The notes under the pieces were generated by a model. That model saw nothing but the letters and a program-made list of their open reading frames with translations. It was not told the origin of the DNA and did no database searches. Of a stretch of DNA of 64,000 nucleotides, positions 1 to 13,584 are shown one piece after another. The position numbers and the translations under genes were made by a program. Position 1 is the first letter of the stretch. Each line of letters opens with the position of its first letter. This stretch comes from Sclerurus mexicanus (taxonomy: Eukaryota > Chordata > Aves > Passeriformes > Furnariidae): assembly GCA_013396755.1 (NCBI GenBank), contig VWZF01005522.1:430585-494584 (forward strand), read 5' to 3'.

Positions 1-2300
1 GGCCCATTACAGGAACATGCATAGAAGACTCAAAGCGATGTCAGAATAAAATATCTAGTCTGCCTATGTTGTCTTTTGGTTCAAGGTGTTGTGCACATAG
101 TGAAAAAGTTTTTCAGTAAGTAACCTAGTAAGAAAACTGTAAAGAGCCAACATTGCTGACTCTTGCCTCTAGATTATTTGATTAATTCCTTTGTAACAGA
201 TGCACAAATGCTTGACTACAATAAACAGGGCACAAAATAAAGGATGTCTTAAAAAGGTGGTATTTCAAGAAAAAGACCAGAACATCAAACTTTATCAGTA
301 AAGAAATAAGATGGCTTCCATCACTATACAGGAACCGACAGACAATTTGGGGAATTGACACCAGTCAGTCAAAACTTCCTTGAGGTAAAAATTATCCAGT
401 TGTTTGTGTCTGGAGACCCCAAAGAAAGTGAAATTCTAGAAAGAAACATTGAACATCAGCTCAGAACACCTGGAAATTTGGCAGGCAGAAGCTGAAAATT
501 ATTCACAAGCTATTCCTGTTTGGTGAGTAAGACCAAACAGTTTGTGACCAGTAACAATTCTCATAATAATGTTTCTTACTATAGGACAATTGCTAAAGCA
601 GCAAAGATAGAGATGAAGACAGAGGCAGGCACAAGCTCTGTTTGAGCAGCATAAAAGGGTTGCTCTCTTACATTTGTTATAATTTCTGACTTTAATCTAA
701 TCATGTGCCAGTTCTTTCAAAAGCAAGGTCACGTTTCTCTGCATGTAGTTTTCTCCCTGTTTCCAGTGACACACTGGTGCTAAATGAAAACATGTGGAGC
801 AATATAACTAAGTGCAGGATACAGCCGCTGAACAGTCAGAAGTTCTTGTTACCTTATTTCAGCATATAATTTAATTTCTTCTGGATTGAGACCAATGTTA
901 GCTAACAGGATTGTTTGCCTTCATTTCCTAAGAACATTGGAAAAACTGGGCTTGCCTCACCACTGTCCTCAAGCTGTTGGGAGCCCACCTCCACCACTGC
1001 AACCAGAGATAGAGGATGCACCTCTGCCAGAGAAAGAGTGTGTGTGTGCACATTCATTTCAGCATGAAGTATCCCCTAGCAATATTTGAAATCAGATTTG
1101 GCTCTGTTAAACTTTCCTGGTGATGATGGCAAAGCAATAGGAAAAGGAGGCAACGGACATTAATGGCCAGTTTCTGGAAGGAGCTGAAGGAGGGACAGAC
1201 TTGGAAAAAGATGGAAAACCCCCAAGACAGAATGGAGACTGGGAAGCGATTATGCATGGAATGGGGTGGAGATGAAGAAGAAAAGCAGAGACAATGCAGA
1301 GATGCTCACTAAGTACTCAGGGAGGGGAAGGACCTCCTATGTAATACATCATTAAGAAGAGATATTTGTAAATCTCTAGCAAGGGAGTCACAATATACAG
1401 ACATCTTCATACCATGTATGAAGCCAAATAACCTCACACTTAGTGATTTGACTATGGCTAATTTGTTTTCTTAAAACTATATAAAAAAAGTAACACATAC
1501 TATAGTACCCCCATAGCCTTTGCATTTTATCTTTTTTGATAGGCCTGTCCTTCTGGGAAAAAAATGGAGAATGAGATAAAGGCTTCTTCCTTTACAACAA
1601 TCATAGTATGACCACGCAAGATGTAGCCAACAGGATTCTGAAGGATCTGAATTTTGCACATGTGAAGGGTGTGCTGAAAAGACAAATGAAGTATTTTTCA
1701 GGGACAGATCCAGGCACACACTATCAGCACTTTGCAGTAATAGCTATCTCTCAGTGACATGAGTGAGAGCTCATCCCAGGCAGGATTAAGGTGGTTCCTG
1801 CTCTCTCTGCACCACCTGTTCTTCCTGCTCCTGTGCAGGACTGAGTGCTCAGCTCCCTCTCTCCAGGACCTCCCAGGTTCACCCACCACAGGCTGGGTCA
1901 GCCATGTTTTTGTAGTCCCTAGCACAATGACTCATGGATGTGAGATGGATCCAAATCATTCATCATAAAGGAGTCAGGACTCATACTGGCATCCTCTTAC
2001 AGCATAACTGCCAGCAGTGTTTGTGCTCTCAGATTATGATACTATGACCTTAGCTGTCTCCCCTGTGCTTTGCAAGACTCAGTGTAAGCTTCTAAAGATT
2101 TCTTTCCGTTTTCACTAAGGACTGTGATTATTAGAAAATTCTGCAGTACCCCTGTTTACCTTCATTCTTGCAATGCTTTTGCTCTTTCAATTTCTAACTC
2201 CCCACAACCCCTAGATTATTCAGAAACAAAGATGGGATGGAGGCTGTGGGAGAGATATTATTTTACTAGTTTAGGTGACTTTAAATGTTTAACTCAAGTG
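1..2300. other. Non-coding stretch, nothing recognised
   Basis: This AT-rich sequence has only short open frames in all six phases. I see no LTR, CR1, tRNA or conserved-looking exon here. A purine-rich patch lies near 1140-1340. It reads as intergenic or intronic DNA. Confidence 0.5.
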
Positions 2301-3640
2301 CAAGCCGGAGGACTAAAGTTAAGACTTGATGTCCTCAGGAGAATCCAGAAGAGGGGGAAGTCATTCTGGCAGCGAGAAGGGAGTAAGGAACTCATTGAAA
2401 GCGCTTTAACTAGATTTTAAGGGGCAAAATGATAAAATCAGGCTTGCTAGAGATAAGTCTGTGGGCAGCACACCGATATTTGAGGGATGGTATATAGCGA
2501 GGTCCTTCAGTCTGTGGTCTCAGTGGAGGTAATGGCAGCAAAGACGCAAGGATTAGCGATGTGGTAACAGAAGTATTAGAGAATGGTCACATAGGAATTG
2601 AGTTTCTCTGTTCAAAAATGTGGAAAGATGAGTAACTCAACTGAAATACATCTACACCAATGCCCACAGCATGAGCAGCAAACAGGAGGAGCTGGAAGTC
2701 ACTGTGCAGCAGGAAAACTATGACATAATTGCCATCATAGAGACATGGTGGGATGACCTGGTGTGCTGCAATGGATGGCTACAAACTTTTCAGAAGGGAT
2801 AGGCAAGGAAGGAGAGCTGGTGGAGTGGCCCTATAAACTGCAGAGTGTCTCACCTGTCTGGAGCTTACTGATGGTGACATTAGGATTGAATGTTTACAGG
2901 TAAGAATCAGGTGAAGGCCAACAAGGCAGATGCACTAGTGGGAGTCTGTTACAGAACACTCAAGCAAGATTAAGAGGCAGATGAAATATTCTATAAGCAG
3001 TTGGGAAAAGTCTCACAGTCCCTACCCCTTGTTCTCATGGGGGACCTCTGCTTACCAGATGTCTGCTGAAATGCGATAGAGCAGAGAGGGAACAGTCCAG
3101 GAGGTTCCTGAAGAGAGTGTTAAGATAACTTTCTGACACAGCTGGTCAGTGAGCCAACCAGGGGAGGTGCCCCACTGGACCTGTTTTTTGTGAACAAAGA
3201 ACTAGTGGGAGTTGTGATGGTTGGAGGCTGTCCTGGAAACAGTAATCATGAAATAATAGAATTTTCATTTCTTGGAGAAGTAAGGAAGGAGGTTAGCAGA
3301 ACTACCCTCTTAGACATCTGGAGGTCAGACTTTGGCCTGTTTAGGACATGGGTTGACAGAGTTCCTTAGGGGGCAGTCCTGAAGGGCAAAGATGTCCAGG
3401 AAGGCTCGACATTCTTCAAGAAATAAATCTTAAAGATGCAAGAGCAGGCTGGGTAGACCATTCAGGAGGACTACAGAAATTTTGTTATGTTATTCAGGGG
3501 GAAAATTAGAAGGGCAAAAGCCCAACTAGAACTTAATCTGGCTACTGCTGTAAAATACAGCAAAAAATTTTTCTATAAATACAACAAAACTAGCAACAAA
3601 AGTAGAGCTAAGGAGTTCTGGCTTTTCTTAGATGATGCCT
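2300..3640 (+). mobile_element. CR1 LINE, 5' half with endonuclease domain
   Basis: This is a degenerate CR1 non-LTR retrotransposon in forward orientation. From about 2640 the translation shows the start of the ORF2 apurinic-type endonuclease, with a stretch reading YTNAHSMSSKQEELEV followed by the catalytic-glutamate motif IIAIIETWWDD. Further along come a MGDL...LPDV motif (about 3036-3064) and an APLDL.FVN stretch near 3170. The frame is broken by stops and small indels, so no full-length protein survives. Sequence before 2640 resembles the CR1 region upstream of ORF2. Similarity fades near 3640, before the reverse transcriptase, and there is no CR1 3' end here. CR1 copies are usually 5'-truncated, so a copy that keeps the 5' half and lacks the 3' half is unusual. 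It was probably cut by a later rearrangement or deletion. Confidence 0.88.
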
Positions 3641-6600
3641 GTCTTGCATTTCTTTGTGCTTATATATGTATATCATATATATTCATTGGTCTCTGTTGCA
3701 TACAGTCACCTCTTTTTATAAGCTATTTTCCTATACCTGTCACCAGTACTACAATGAGAAGTATTCCTCTCTCAAGGACACACTGGCATTCTCCAGCTCT
3801 TTCAATATCCAAAAGACAGCACAGCATAACTTCACTTTATCAAAGAAACGCTCTAAAGATTGATCACAACTAATGTTCACAGTATCTTAACCTCACAACC
3901 TATATCAGTGAGTTCCCACGAAAGCCCTGACTGATTTAATTAGCAGTAAATAGCTATATTCTACAGGTAAATGAGAGGATTACATGAATATGTGCATCCA
4001 TCGACATGTTTTGGCAAAGAGAAGCACCTTATGAGAACTGTGGCCTTTTACAATCACACACTTCTGCTTTGCAAAGCATTTTCCAGAGACTGCATCTCAT
4101 AAACATCTTTTAACAACTTTATGTTTTCTATGCCTCAGCAAACTGAACTTATTGTTGATGATTAAGTGGGGTCTGGATGCTTTTGATGTACTGTCACTAA
4201 TGGGTGTTTCCTCTTGGGAGGTTTCCAAGAGAACATTTTTTTAGTGGAGTTCTCTGGTTTATCATAATCTGATGGAAACAGTCCCATTTCAACAAGACCT
4301 ATCAGGTATGTCTTGTTTTTCCCTGGCAGATTGCTGAACTCCTGCACAGACAGTCTCTGAGCAGGCAGCAGCCAGCTGTACCACTGTACATCAGTAATTT
4401 TCCATGAAGGATTTTGAAAATGAGAAACCCCACTACAGGATTTCTGGACCTCAAGCAAAAAAACATTTCTGAAATTTGAAAAACCTCCTCACAAAGAAGG
4501 TGCACTTTGTCAAGCACAGGGCAATTTCCAGACTCTCAAACAGATAATGAAAACAGAAGTTATATTTTGATATGAGATCCAAATGTAGCAGACACATTTC
4601 TAAATCTGTTTGTTCATCCCTTACAACAATAAAGCCATAAAGACAGACAGATATATTTGTAAAGATATCCCAAATACCATGCAAGCCCTTTATTTTCCCT
4701 GTTCCGCCTCATTCTGTTTCTTCTCACTGACATCTTATCTCATCCACTAGTTAACTAATTTCCTCTTTGCTCTGAATATTTCTTTCACTCCAGACTTTAT
4801 TCAGTGTAATTCTTTTAGGTGATGTTTCACGTTGCAGTTTTCAAAGGGCTTCACTGTCCCTGTGGTCTCTTCCCCAGACACTGTCTGTGGGAGTTAGAAG
4901 CTGCTCAGATTGGAAAAGCAGCAGGAATCAGTGAGATATCAACCCTGCTAAGTGAGAAGAGGCTGGGAAGACAGTTCAGCCACTCCACAGAGTCTGTTCA
5001 CTCTGCTGTAATTTTAGCTTGCTCTGTGACTCAGTCTTGTGCTCAGCTAGCTCTCTCCCAGGCAAGGCCTGAGGATTGCTCTAGAAGTGCTTTACTCCAG
5101 TGACTCCTCCAAAAGGCAATACTGACAGCATTACACCAGATTCCAGATTTTGATCCTGTCCTTCAGCATCCTCAAATTTTGCACTCTGAAACATATCCTG
5201 CACATTTCTCAGCTTCCCCTCCCCAGAACTATCAACACAATTTTTTCAGGTTATGAAAACACAATTTTAAAGGCTGCAACACAGCTCCTGTACTGTTTTA
5301 GATACCATGAACTGAAGTCCAGCACACACTTTTTAAATCTTAGGCTCACCAGATGGGACCTCGGGAAACCTAGGATTAAGAATTACATATATAACGTAGC
5401 TGCTATGTCTTGCCCAAGCTTATGTAGAAACCTATAGCAGCTTTCCCAAGACACAGATTATAGAGTCTAATTACCAAACCATCCTTCCTTACCAAAATAT
5501 TGAACTCAATCTTTCTACCTCCTTTTTGCTCTTTTTGAGCTGTCACATAGACAGCTGAGACTATGTTAACTAAGTTAACCATGTTAACTTTCCAGGAGTA
5601 TGGTCAGATTGAAGATGTCAGAGACAAACCTTCTCCCATATCCTTTTTAATCTTTCCCTGATGTTCCTTTCCTCAGTGCCATGGCACATGTTCATGGCCC
5701 ATCCTTCTGCTTTGCATGTGTCTTCATTTACCCCAAAGAGGAAACAAGCTATTGAACTGTTACAAGTGCAGCTGCAGTGGTCTGGTCACCCCTTCTAACA
5801 GTTCTTGTGGAAATCCCATCTCCAGCAGCGTTAGAGCATGCCAAACATGAGGTGTCTCATTATTTCTCATTCCCAGCATCCAGCAGCAGTTGGCACACTC
5901 TGCTGCAGTTTAAACCTCAGATGTCAGATGTCATTGTGCAATGGTTCCAGACAAAACCCTCTGGTCTTCTCCAGTGCCTCTGCTCTTTGTCAGACCTATA
6001 CTCAACAATTTCCATTCTTCACTTGGCAAACACTCTGAGGCACTGCTTTCATTTCATTTTCCAGTAGATTCTCAGTTCTGTAATACTTAACTGGCCTGGC
6101 TTCTTAAGTAGATATTTCCAAAGTATTTTTAAAAATAAAATAAAAATCCCACCCAAATAACCTCTGGATATCTCTCTGAGGTACCTCTTCTCAGCTTGAT
6201 TGATGACAGGCTTTTTCTTCCACTTCACCAACCATAGCAGCTGTCTGCTCATTGATACATTCTCTGACTGAACTGTCTGCTTGCAGACTTTCTTCACCTT
6301 GAGATCCCTGCATTTTTCCATATGTATCTAAGTTTCACCTGGGAGACACAGTTTATAATTCTCTTGCCTTTTTTAGTGAAAATTATAAGCTTTCACCATG
6401 ATGATGACTACATATTTTGCCTCGAGCAATGGTTCTTTAGACATCTTCTTTCCTTATACCAGTTGACTGTGGGCCACCTTGTGCCTCAGCTGGTAGATAC
6501 ACCTGCTGTGTTGTTCTCAACCACCAGAGACCATTTGAAAAAATAACTTTGCATCTGACAATCCAAAACAGTAGCACATGCTCCTGCTTTAAAATTAAAG

Positions 6601-6855
6601 AAATCAGATCCGTATCTTTATAACACATTTGTATCTTTGTAAAAAAAACCCCTGCATCTTTATATATCTTAAGATATATCTATTTTTTAATATCATGAAA
6701 AAAATTAATATGTGTGGTATCAGCATGCCTTGCAAGCTCTTACACTCTTAAGTATTATTGATTAGTCAATATGCTTCAGTCAAAAACTAACCTAAAGAAA
6801 TTCCTTTTTGATTACAACCATCAGTTTCCCTTAACCCTCCTTCCTTCTGGGCTGA
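3641..6855. other. Non-coding stretch, nothing recognised
   Basis: Only short chance frames are present (longest about 98 codons). I recognise no repeat family, RNA gene or exon. Confidence 0.45.
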
Positions 6856-6859
6856 AGTG

Positions 6860-7075
6860 CAGTAGCAGCTCCACCCAGTTTTAGCGCTGGATATGAGAAA
6901 GTACCATCAGCCCTAGAAACCCTCTTGTGCCAGGCACAGGAAGTGTTCAAGATCAGGCTGGATGGGAATCTGAACAACCTGATCTAGTTGAACATGTTCC
7001 TGCTTATTTCAGGGGGATTGAACTAGATGGCTTTTAAATGTCTCTTCAAACTATTCTATGATTCTACAATTCAAA
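6860..7075 (+). mobile_element. CR1 LINE 3' end
   Basis: The segment matches the CR1 3' untranslated end. It contains a GATCAGGCTGGATGG-like stretch, then a GGATTGAACTAGATGGCTTTTAAATG-like stretch (wording approximate), and ends in the typical ATTCTATG-type terminal repeats near 7058-7071. It is 5'-truncated and non-coding. Confidence 0.85.
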
Positions 7076-7494
7076 AGCAAATCCATTTCCCATTCAGTTG
7101 TTAAACCTTTAGCATGTACAGGATGTATTTTGCATAGACAGATAAGGAAGAAAAAATGTCTGGTGTGCTGCCTCTCTGAGACAGGGAATACATTATTATG
7201 CTTTCTTTGTCCTCTCAGAATGAAGCTGGACAGAAACCAGAATAACTTCAAAAGAGGTTAATAAATCCTAGAGGTCTATTTAAATGATCAGTTGAGACTG
7301 AGTTGAAAGCAACGAGGATTAATCAATCTAAGGCATTTTAAAATTATTTCTCCATTCTTAACCTCAATTTTCCTTTTAATGCCCTGGTTCTCATTAGTTA
7401 GTTTGGCTTCTATGCACCACTACTCACAGTGAAAAAGTTAATGTGGTGATGGAGATATCTGCAGCTATATCACACTGAAGTCAGTTACCACCTT

Positions 7495-7765
7495 AGTTGC
7501 GCAACTCTGCACATGCTCTAACAGTTTGCTGTCCTTCTTATGCTGAGGTGCCCAAACCTGCACACAATATTCAAGGTGAAGCCGCCCCAGTGCGGAGCAG
7601 AGCAGGACAATCCCCTCCCTCGACCGGCTGGCGATGCTTTGCCTGATACACCCCCAGACACGGTTGGCCCTCCTGTCTGCCAGGGCACTGCTGACTCATG
7701 TTCAACTTGCCATCGACCCCAGGTCCCTTTCCATACCACTGCTCTCCAGCCTCTCATTCCCTGAT
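7495..7765 (-). mobile_element. CR1 LINE internal fragment, reverse strand
   Basis: Read on the plus strand, the segment carries phrases typical of reverse-orientation CR1 (CCCAAACCTGCACACAATATTCAAGG at about 7551-7576, then a stretch around GTTGGCCCTCCTGTCTGCCAGGGC). These lie between the reverse transcriptase and the 3' end. Both ends are truncated. It has more CpG than its surroundings, which suggests a somewhat younger insertion. It faces the plus-strand CR1 end about 0.4 kb upstream. Confidence 0.8.
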
Positions 7766-10700
7766 TTCTATGTATTTCTCAAATGTGAAGTCCTTAATAA
7801 TACAAAGAGACAGAGACAGAATTTATAAATGTTTGGAAATTATTTGAAATTATGAAAAATATCTCAAAAATAGAGTTGTTTACTAGTCTGCTCCTCCCAG
7901 AGTTGTTTTGCCTCTGTTAATCCTATTGCACATCATTTGTCGGTAGATGTTAACTGATGCAAATGATTCACTCCTTCATGACCACCATTAACCAGGAAAG
8001 CTTTTGTTTACACATCAAGATGGTGGAGAATACTTCATGGATAGCAAGGATCACTGAACTACTTGTTACCTGTTGACCTTAGTAGCCACAAGAAGCATCA
8101 AGTTACTGTTTGAAAATCAAGTTCTGGTTGACTTGCCTAATATCAAACGGAGTCAGAAAAAAAAGCCCTCCAAATGAACAAATCTCTTCTTGGGCTAATA
8201 TGTCTTACACATGGAGAAGGATGTAAAACACATTGCCTTTTGTATGTGTAAAGATAGCAGCAATACCTTCAGCAATGGAAAGTATAGATCAGGGGTTTTT
8301 TTCTTGTTATTCGAAGTACATGTACACTGGGAAACACTGTTTGTTCATAAGAACAGTAGATGCAAGGGGAAAAGAAAAAATAATCCCACACTCTCTTTCA
8401 TTACAGTCTGGGACAGCAGCACAATGCCTGTAGCCTAGGAATATCTGACATTGCTTGAAGAAGTACAGATCTCAGAACAGGTTTCTTTCCTGGTTTCTCA
8501 AGTGGATCTTACATCCTGTCTGGAGCTTCATGTTTTCTTTGCTACTCAGCCAGCCACGTTACAAATAGTGAATTAAAAGCTGCTCAGTGGCTGTAACCAC
8601 AATGGAAGTCTACTCCAGAGCTGTGACTTTAAAATCAAATAATAAAAACAAACACACCACTTAATTTTTTTCAGACACACTAGTGTAAAAGAACTATAAT
8701 TTCAGTAAATTCATAATTTCATTTACATCGAACTCTGTAGCTCCTTATGTCCAAGGAAGGCACACCCATTTGTCTCAGCCAGAAATCCGGCCCAAGAAAC
8801 TTTCTGTCACTGAAAGTGCAAGTCCAGATCTATCACTGAAACTGAGAGAGTTATTCCAAGTTCACATCAGCAGAACAAAGATCAGAATCTGACCCAAATA
8901 TTAACTGAGTTTTGGAGTCTCTGTGTCTGGCCATCAAGAGACGCCTGCTGGATTCTAACACTGCAGTCTTCAGGCAGAACACAAGGAGACTAGTGAAGAA
9001 ACAGACGTGAATGATATTTTCTAACATGGAGTTGTTGAGCAATGAGTGCCAAGTGTTATGCATGTTAGGCACGGAAAAAAAGGAACATTGCAAAATTAAA
9101 TCACTCACTGTACCAGAGACTACATCTCAACATAGGAATGCTTTGTAGGAATTAGCTTGCTGTTATATCTGAATCTAGATATTGTTTTTCCTTTAATGAA
9201 TCAGCTACAGTATTATTCAGGCAGGTAGCAGTGGGTAGTCACCTCTGTTCTCTCGCTGCCCAACAGCTCCACTAGAGAGACCTGTGGTGTTTGCACTCTC
9301 TTTGGAGCATCTCTTGTCTTAGTAGGCATCTTCAAAGTGTACAAGACAATGCGGCAATGCTGAAACTAGCACTGAAAGAGTAGAACTATCCATGAAACAC
9401 TACCAGGACTTAATGCAGATAATATCCCAGATCCCAGAGCAGCATGGCAGCACTGACACAGTTTTGTACACAAGCTAATGAGGACTTTCGCAAACACTTG
9501 TCATCTTAGCTGCAACACTGTGCTGGCCCAGTTGACCTGCTTCTAGATAAGGAGTGAGCCCCAGCAATGTGAGTTTCAGCATCTCTGTGCCTTCATCTGT
9601 TGCATGGTGTAAAGTACCTGAAACCACGTCTTTACCACAAAAGCTGAGTTCTTGTCTTGCCATAAGGAATTGTGTTGGCAAATGAAATATTGTTAGTGAA
9701 CCCAGGAAAAGCTACTTCCTATAAGAAGCCAGTAAGGCAATGCAGTCCACATATTCAGGTTATTTCCTCTGCCCCACAGTAACTAAGAGTTAATTTTTGT
9801 CTAGTTATCCATAAGGTTCACATTTTTCACTCTGAATAATTAAATTGATTATTTTTATGTACAAGGTGGGTAAACAATACCAGAAAGATAACACACAACA
9901 CCCATGAAAGTCATTTGGAGTTACACTGACAGGTGATCTGGAAAATTTTACTGAGGAAATACTTTCTTTTTTCTAAAACTATAGGAATAAAAAGATATTA
10001 TGAAGCCTATCTGTTCATAAGGTGGAGGACGCCTTTGTTGTCTGACACTTTACTGGACAGGGAGGAAAAAAAGAGAGTCCTGAGCTGTACTCCTTTCCTC
10101 CCTCCCTCTAAAGCGTACTTCACATGAAGCTACGCCAAGACAAAATGTGCAAAAAAGTGTAAGAGAACTTAGACTTAGAAGACCAAAACTTAAAAACTCC
10201 TTCCTAGTTCAGTGCTCCATGCAAGATACTGCAGCCCTTCCTTGTCTTGCTCTTATTCCCTTTCTCCATCAAGGAATCACAATTATATTGCTGCACTATT
10301 CCCATACAGGAGCACGGGAACAGCTCTTCCACAAATTCATGTGTTGCTATTTACCTCTACTCACCAAGAAGATCCCAGAGTTTTCCGGCTTGAGTACGGC
10401 TATGGAAGGTGGAAAACATAGGTTTGAAGCCCATGAAGATGAGAATAGGTGACGCTGAACTTGGTGAGACTCTGATCTGGAGATGTTCAGGCACTGTAAG
10501 GAGCAAAGAGACGTGAACAAGAGACATGGCCATGCCAGGCATGAGCATGTCAGGCAATGCCATAAGCATAACATCTTCCTCAGATCGAGACATGTGCAGA
10601 CCATGTCTAATGGGTTGGGTTTGTCACTGGGCCTCAGCAGAGAAAGGCCTGAGGTAGGGCTGAGCTCAGGTCAGAAGCCAAACTGAAGAGACAGGAATGA

Positions 10701-13584
10701 GAACTGACCCCAAAGCCACATGGACCAGATAAACAGACCTCTGATGAACACCAATGTGTTTTGGAATCTTAAATATACTCAGTGTCAGATGATATTCAGC
10801 AGAGGCATAGTACATGGATTATTTTGTCTAAGCCTTTTGGCAAGTCCCTGCACCCACCCTGCAGATGGAGGAGACCCTTGTGTTTATTCTCTGACAGCAT
10901 TCAGTCTTAGTACAGTGGAGAGCAAAAGACGACTATTGGAGCCTACTCTCAAAACAAACTGATGGTTTATTTTCAGGCTTCACCTTTGCTCACAGTAACA
11001 ATTTGCATGTCTACAGCCCAGTTACCTCTGAGTTATCACATCTGCCAGCCACATGCACGGTGGCTAGTGGTAGTGTTGGGCAATAAGCTTTAGTAGTTGT
11101 TGGAAGAAGCACCATGAACTTTTATCTCTCTGGAAGAGCCACGATCCATCCTCCTCAGTGCACTAAGAGATTTGTAATATAAGGTCATGGTGTGAGCAAC
11201 CCCATTCCCCTCTATACCTTATAGAGTGCAGTTTGAGATGTTTTTTCCCACCACTCATGGATTATCACTGATACCTCACATTCTTTACTCCAAACTGTAT
11301 TGGAGAGCTTAAATACATCTGCATCCCAGCTCCTCCTTGGTTTGTACTCCTTCATCATAAAACTATGCCATCAGCATCACCTCAGTACTGTGAGAGGCAC
11401 TCAGGTGTCTGGGATGCAAACTGAGGAAAAGGTCAGCGTGTGTGACAGAAGGAAATCACTCACACAGATGAAACACTCATCCAACCTTCCCAGCTCCAGC
11501 AATACAAAGAACCTGTGAGAAAAGGAAACTCACACAGGAGTAAGAATAATCTCACCACCAGAACAAGTAATTAGCACTTCTTATTCACTTTATTATGAAT
11601 GCCATACATCCTGAATTTTAGGATCCCAACCCCCATGAGAAGGAGCTTTTTAAAGGATGGCATTTGTTACATGCTGGTCTTTAGACAGCTATAGCACAGG
11701 GCCACATGTGAGGTATCCAAGATCTTTTTAAAATTTAAGATTTCCAGTAATGGGCAGTTTATGCTTTGTTGGGAAAGACCTGATCTACTCCATAACACAA
11801 CCATGAATCAGCTTTTCAGGAAGCATCAGTCTGTGAGCCAAAAGATACTATGTACGCTTTCTCACGATTTATGGCCATGAACTCCTGTAGGCACTACTAA
11901 AAAAAAAAAAAAGAAAAACGACAACAAACAAAAAAAACACCCAACAACCACAGTTCAAGCCAATAGGATAAATAAAACCATGAAAACACCAAGCAACACT
12001 GAGGTGTTTTTTTTTTTTTCCCATATTTTCTTATTTTGCTTCTTGGTAGAGATGTGGGAGAAGAAATTTACATTCCACTCACAACATCCATAATATAACC
12101 ATTAGGAAGCAGAAAAACACAAATCCTGTAAAGGAATAGAAGTCCTTTCCAAAGGAAAAAAGTCAGTTGTTTGTCTTACACTGGGTCTAACAACCACTTG
12201 ACAATAGAGAGTTATCAAAACCCACAATAAGTAAGAATCCTTGTCATCCTCAGAAATATTGCCACGAGACAATCCCTGTCCATTAAATAATTTCAAATCA
12301 ACAACTGTCATGTGAAAGTTACTCTTTCAATGAAACAATAATTTTATGTATATCATTTTATATAAATTATATAATGTATGCATAAAATGTAGTATAATAG
12401 CATAGTACCAAAAGTCTTATAGTATATTTTATTATTATTGTATTAATATTTTTTATATTAGTGCTCAGCCCACTGAGCCAATGAGTTGTGAGCCCCATCA
12501 ATTGCTTTTGCAATGGCAGGCACCCATTGCTGCTTCCCAAAATCCTCCAATCCCATGAGAATGACGAAGGCCACAGAACAGTGTAGGGATATAAAAAAAC
12601 CTCAGGCAATAAGAAAAAAGCAGTGTACCAGCAGCAGAACCATTGACTCACCCCACAGCCTGATCCCCACACAAGTCTGGGAAGGATCCTCCCACCTTCA
12701 CATCACCTCTCCCACAGGATGGGCAGTAGGATGCCAGGATCCTGACCAAACCATGTAACACTCTGTGTCTCCAGGGCATCTCCATGGCTGACCTACAGAA
12801 CAAGCGGATTATACCTGACATGTGCAGGTGAGCTGCAGCATGCACACAGTGTAAGGGCAGACTTATGGGAGTGCTGATGGCATTGGTTTCCCTTCTCTTT
12901 CAGGCAGTTCAGCAGTCTGAAATTTGGGCACATTCTTAAAGGGTGGAAACTGCAGTCAGGTTATCCTTTATTTCCTCCATGCACTCAATCTCAGCAAATC
13001 TTTGTATGAATTTGCGCTGGAGTAGTAGGGTCTAAAAAGTTGTTCTTCAAAGGCAACAAATCTGCACACGGGAGCCTGGCTCAGATATTTGGTTTAGCTA
13101 GCACATTCTTTTTACTGCCTCTGTGTTCACAGTTTCAAACCTAGGGTGTGACATAATCTGAAGCCCTTCTCTGGGAAAAACTGCCGACAAAGCAATCTGA
13201 CAGAAACCCACCTGTTGGAGCATGTCCCCTCAGCCCAACCAGCTTCAAAACTGAACTATTCTATACTTGATTGTTGTGACAGTTCATCTGCCCCCAGAAG
13301 GACCCTCTCTTGGCAGTATCAAGGGTGGAATTAAAGCACCAAAGAGTGGGTGTTTATATGTGAGTAACACATCTCCACTTCCACTGGAGTCAGAGCACAG
13401 CTGGGGCTCTGCCCACACCTGGGTGTGTAAGACCACTTGAGAATTCACAGAATATCTCCCTGGCTTTCAGATCCTTCTACAAAAGGACATATATTGTATC
13501 TGACAGTCCCTTGCAGATGTCCTCCTTTAACCCTTTACCCTTGAGCACCCTAAAAAGCCCTTGTGGGAGCTGCTGAATCTGTAG
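7766..13584. other. Non-coding stretch with simple repeats
   Basis: Short open frames only. It includes an A-rich run near 11899-11937, a T run near 12007-12019 and an AT-rich patch at 12340-12450. I found no CR1 or LTR. A segment at about 12470-12870 is less AT-rich than its flanks but could not be assigned. Confidence 0.45.
11899..11950. repeat. A-rich low-complexity run
   Basis: A run of 13 A residues leads into an AAC/ACA-rich tail. It could be an old poly(A) tail or plain low-complexity sequence. No retrocopy was found immediately upstream. Confidence 0.7.

Noticed and set aside
12775..12827. 53-bp exon-like segment flanked by AG and GTGAGC
   Set aside because: Splice-like flanks are good, but the 17-residue peptide is unrecognised and such short AG...GT pairs are common by chance.
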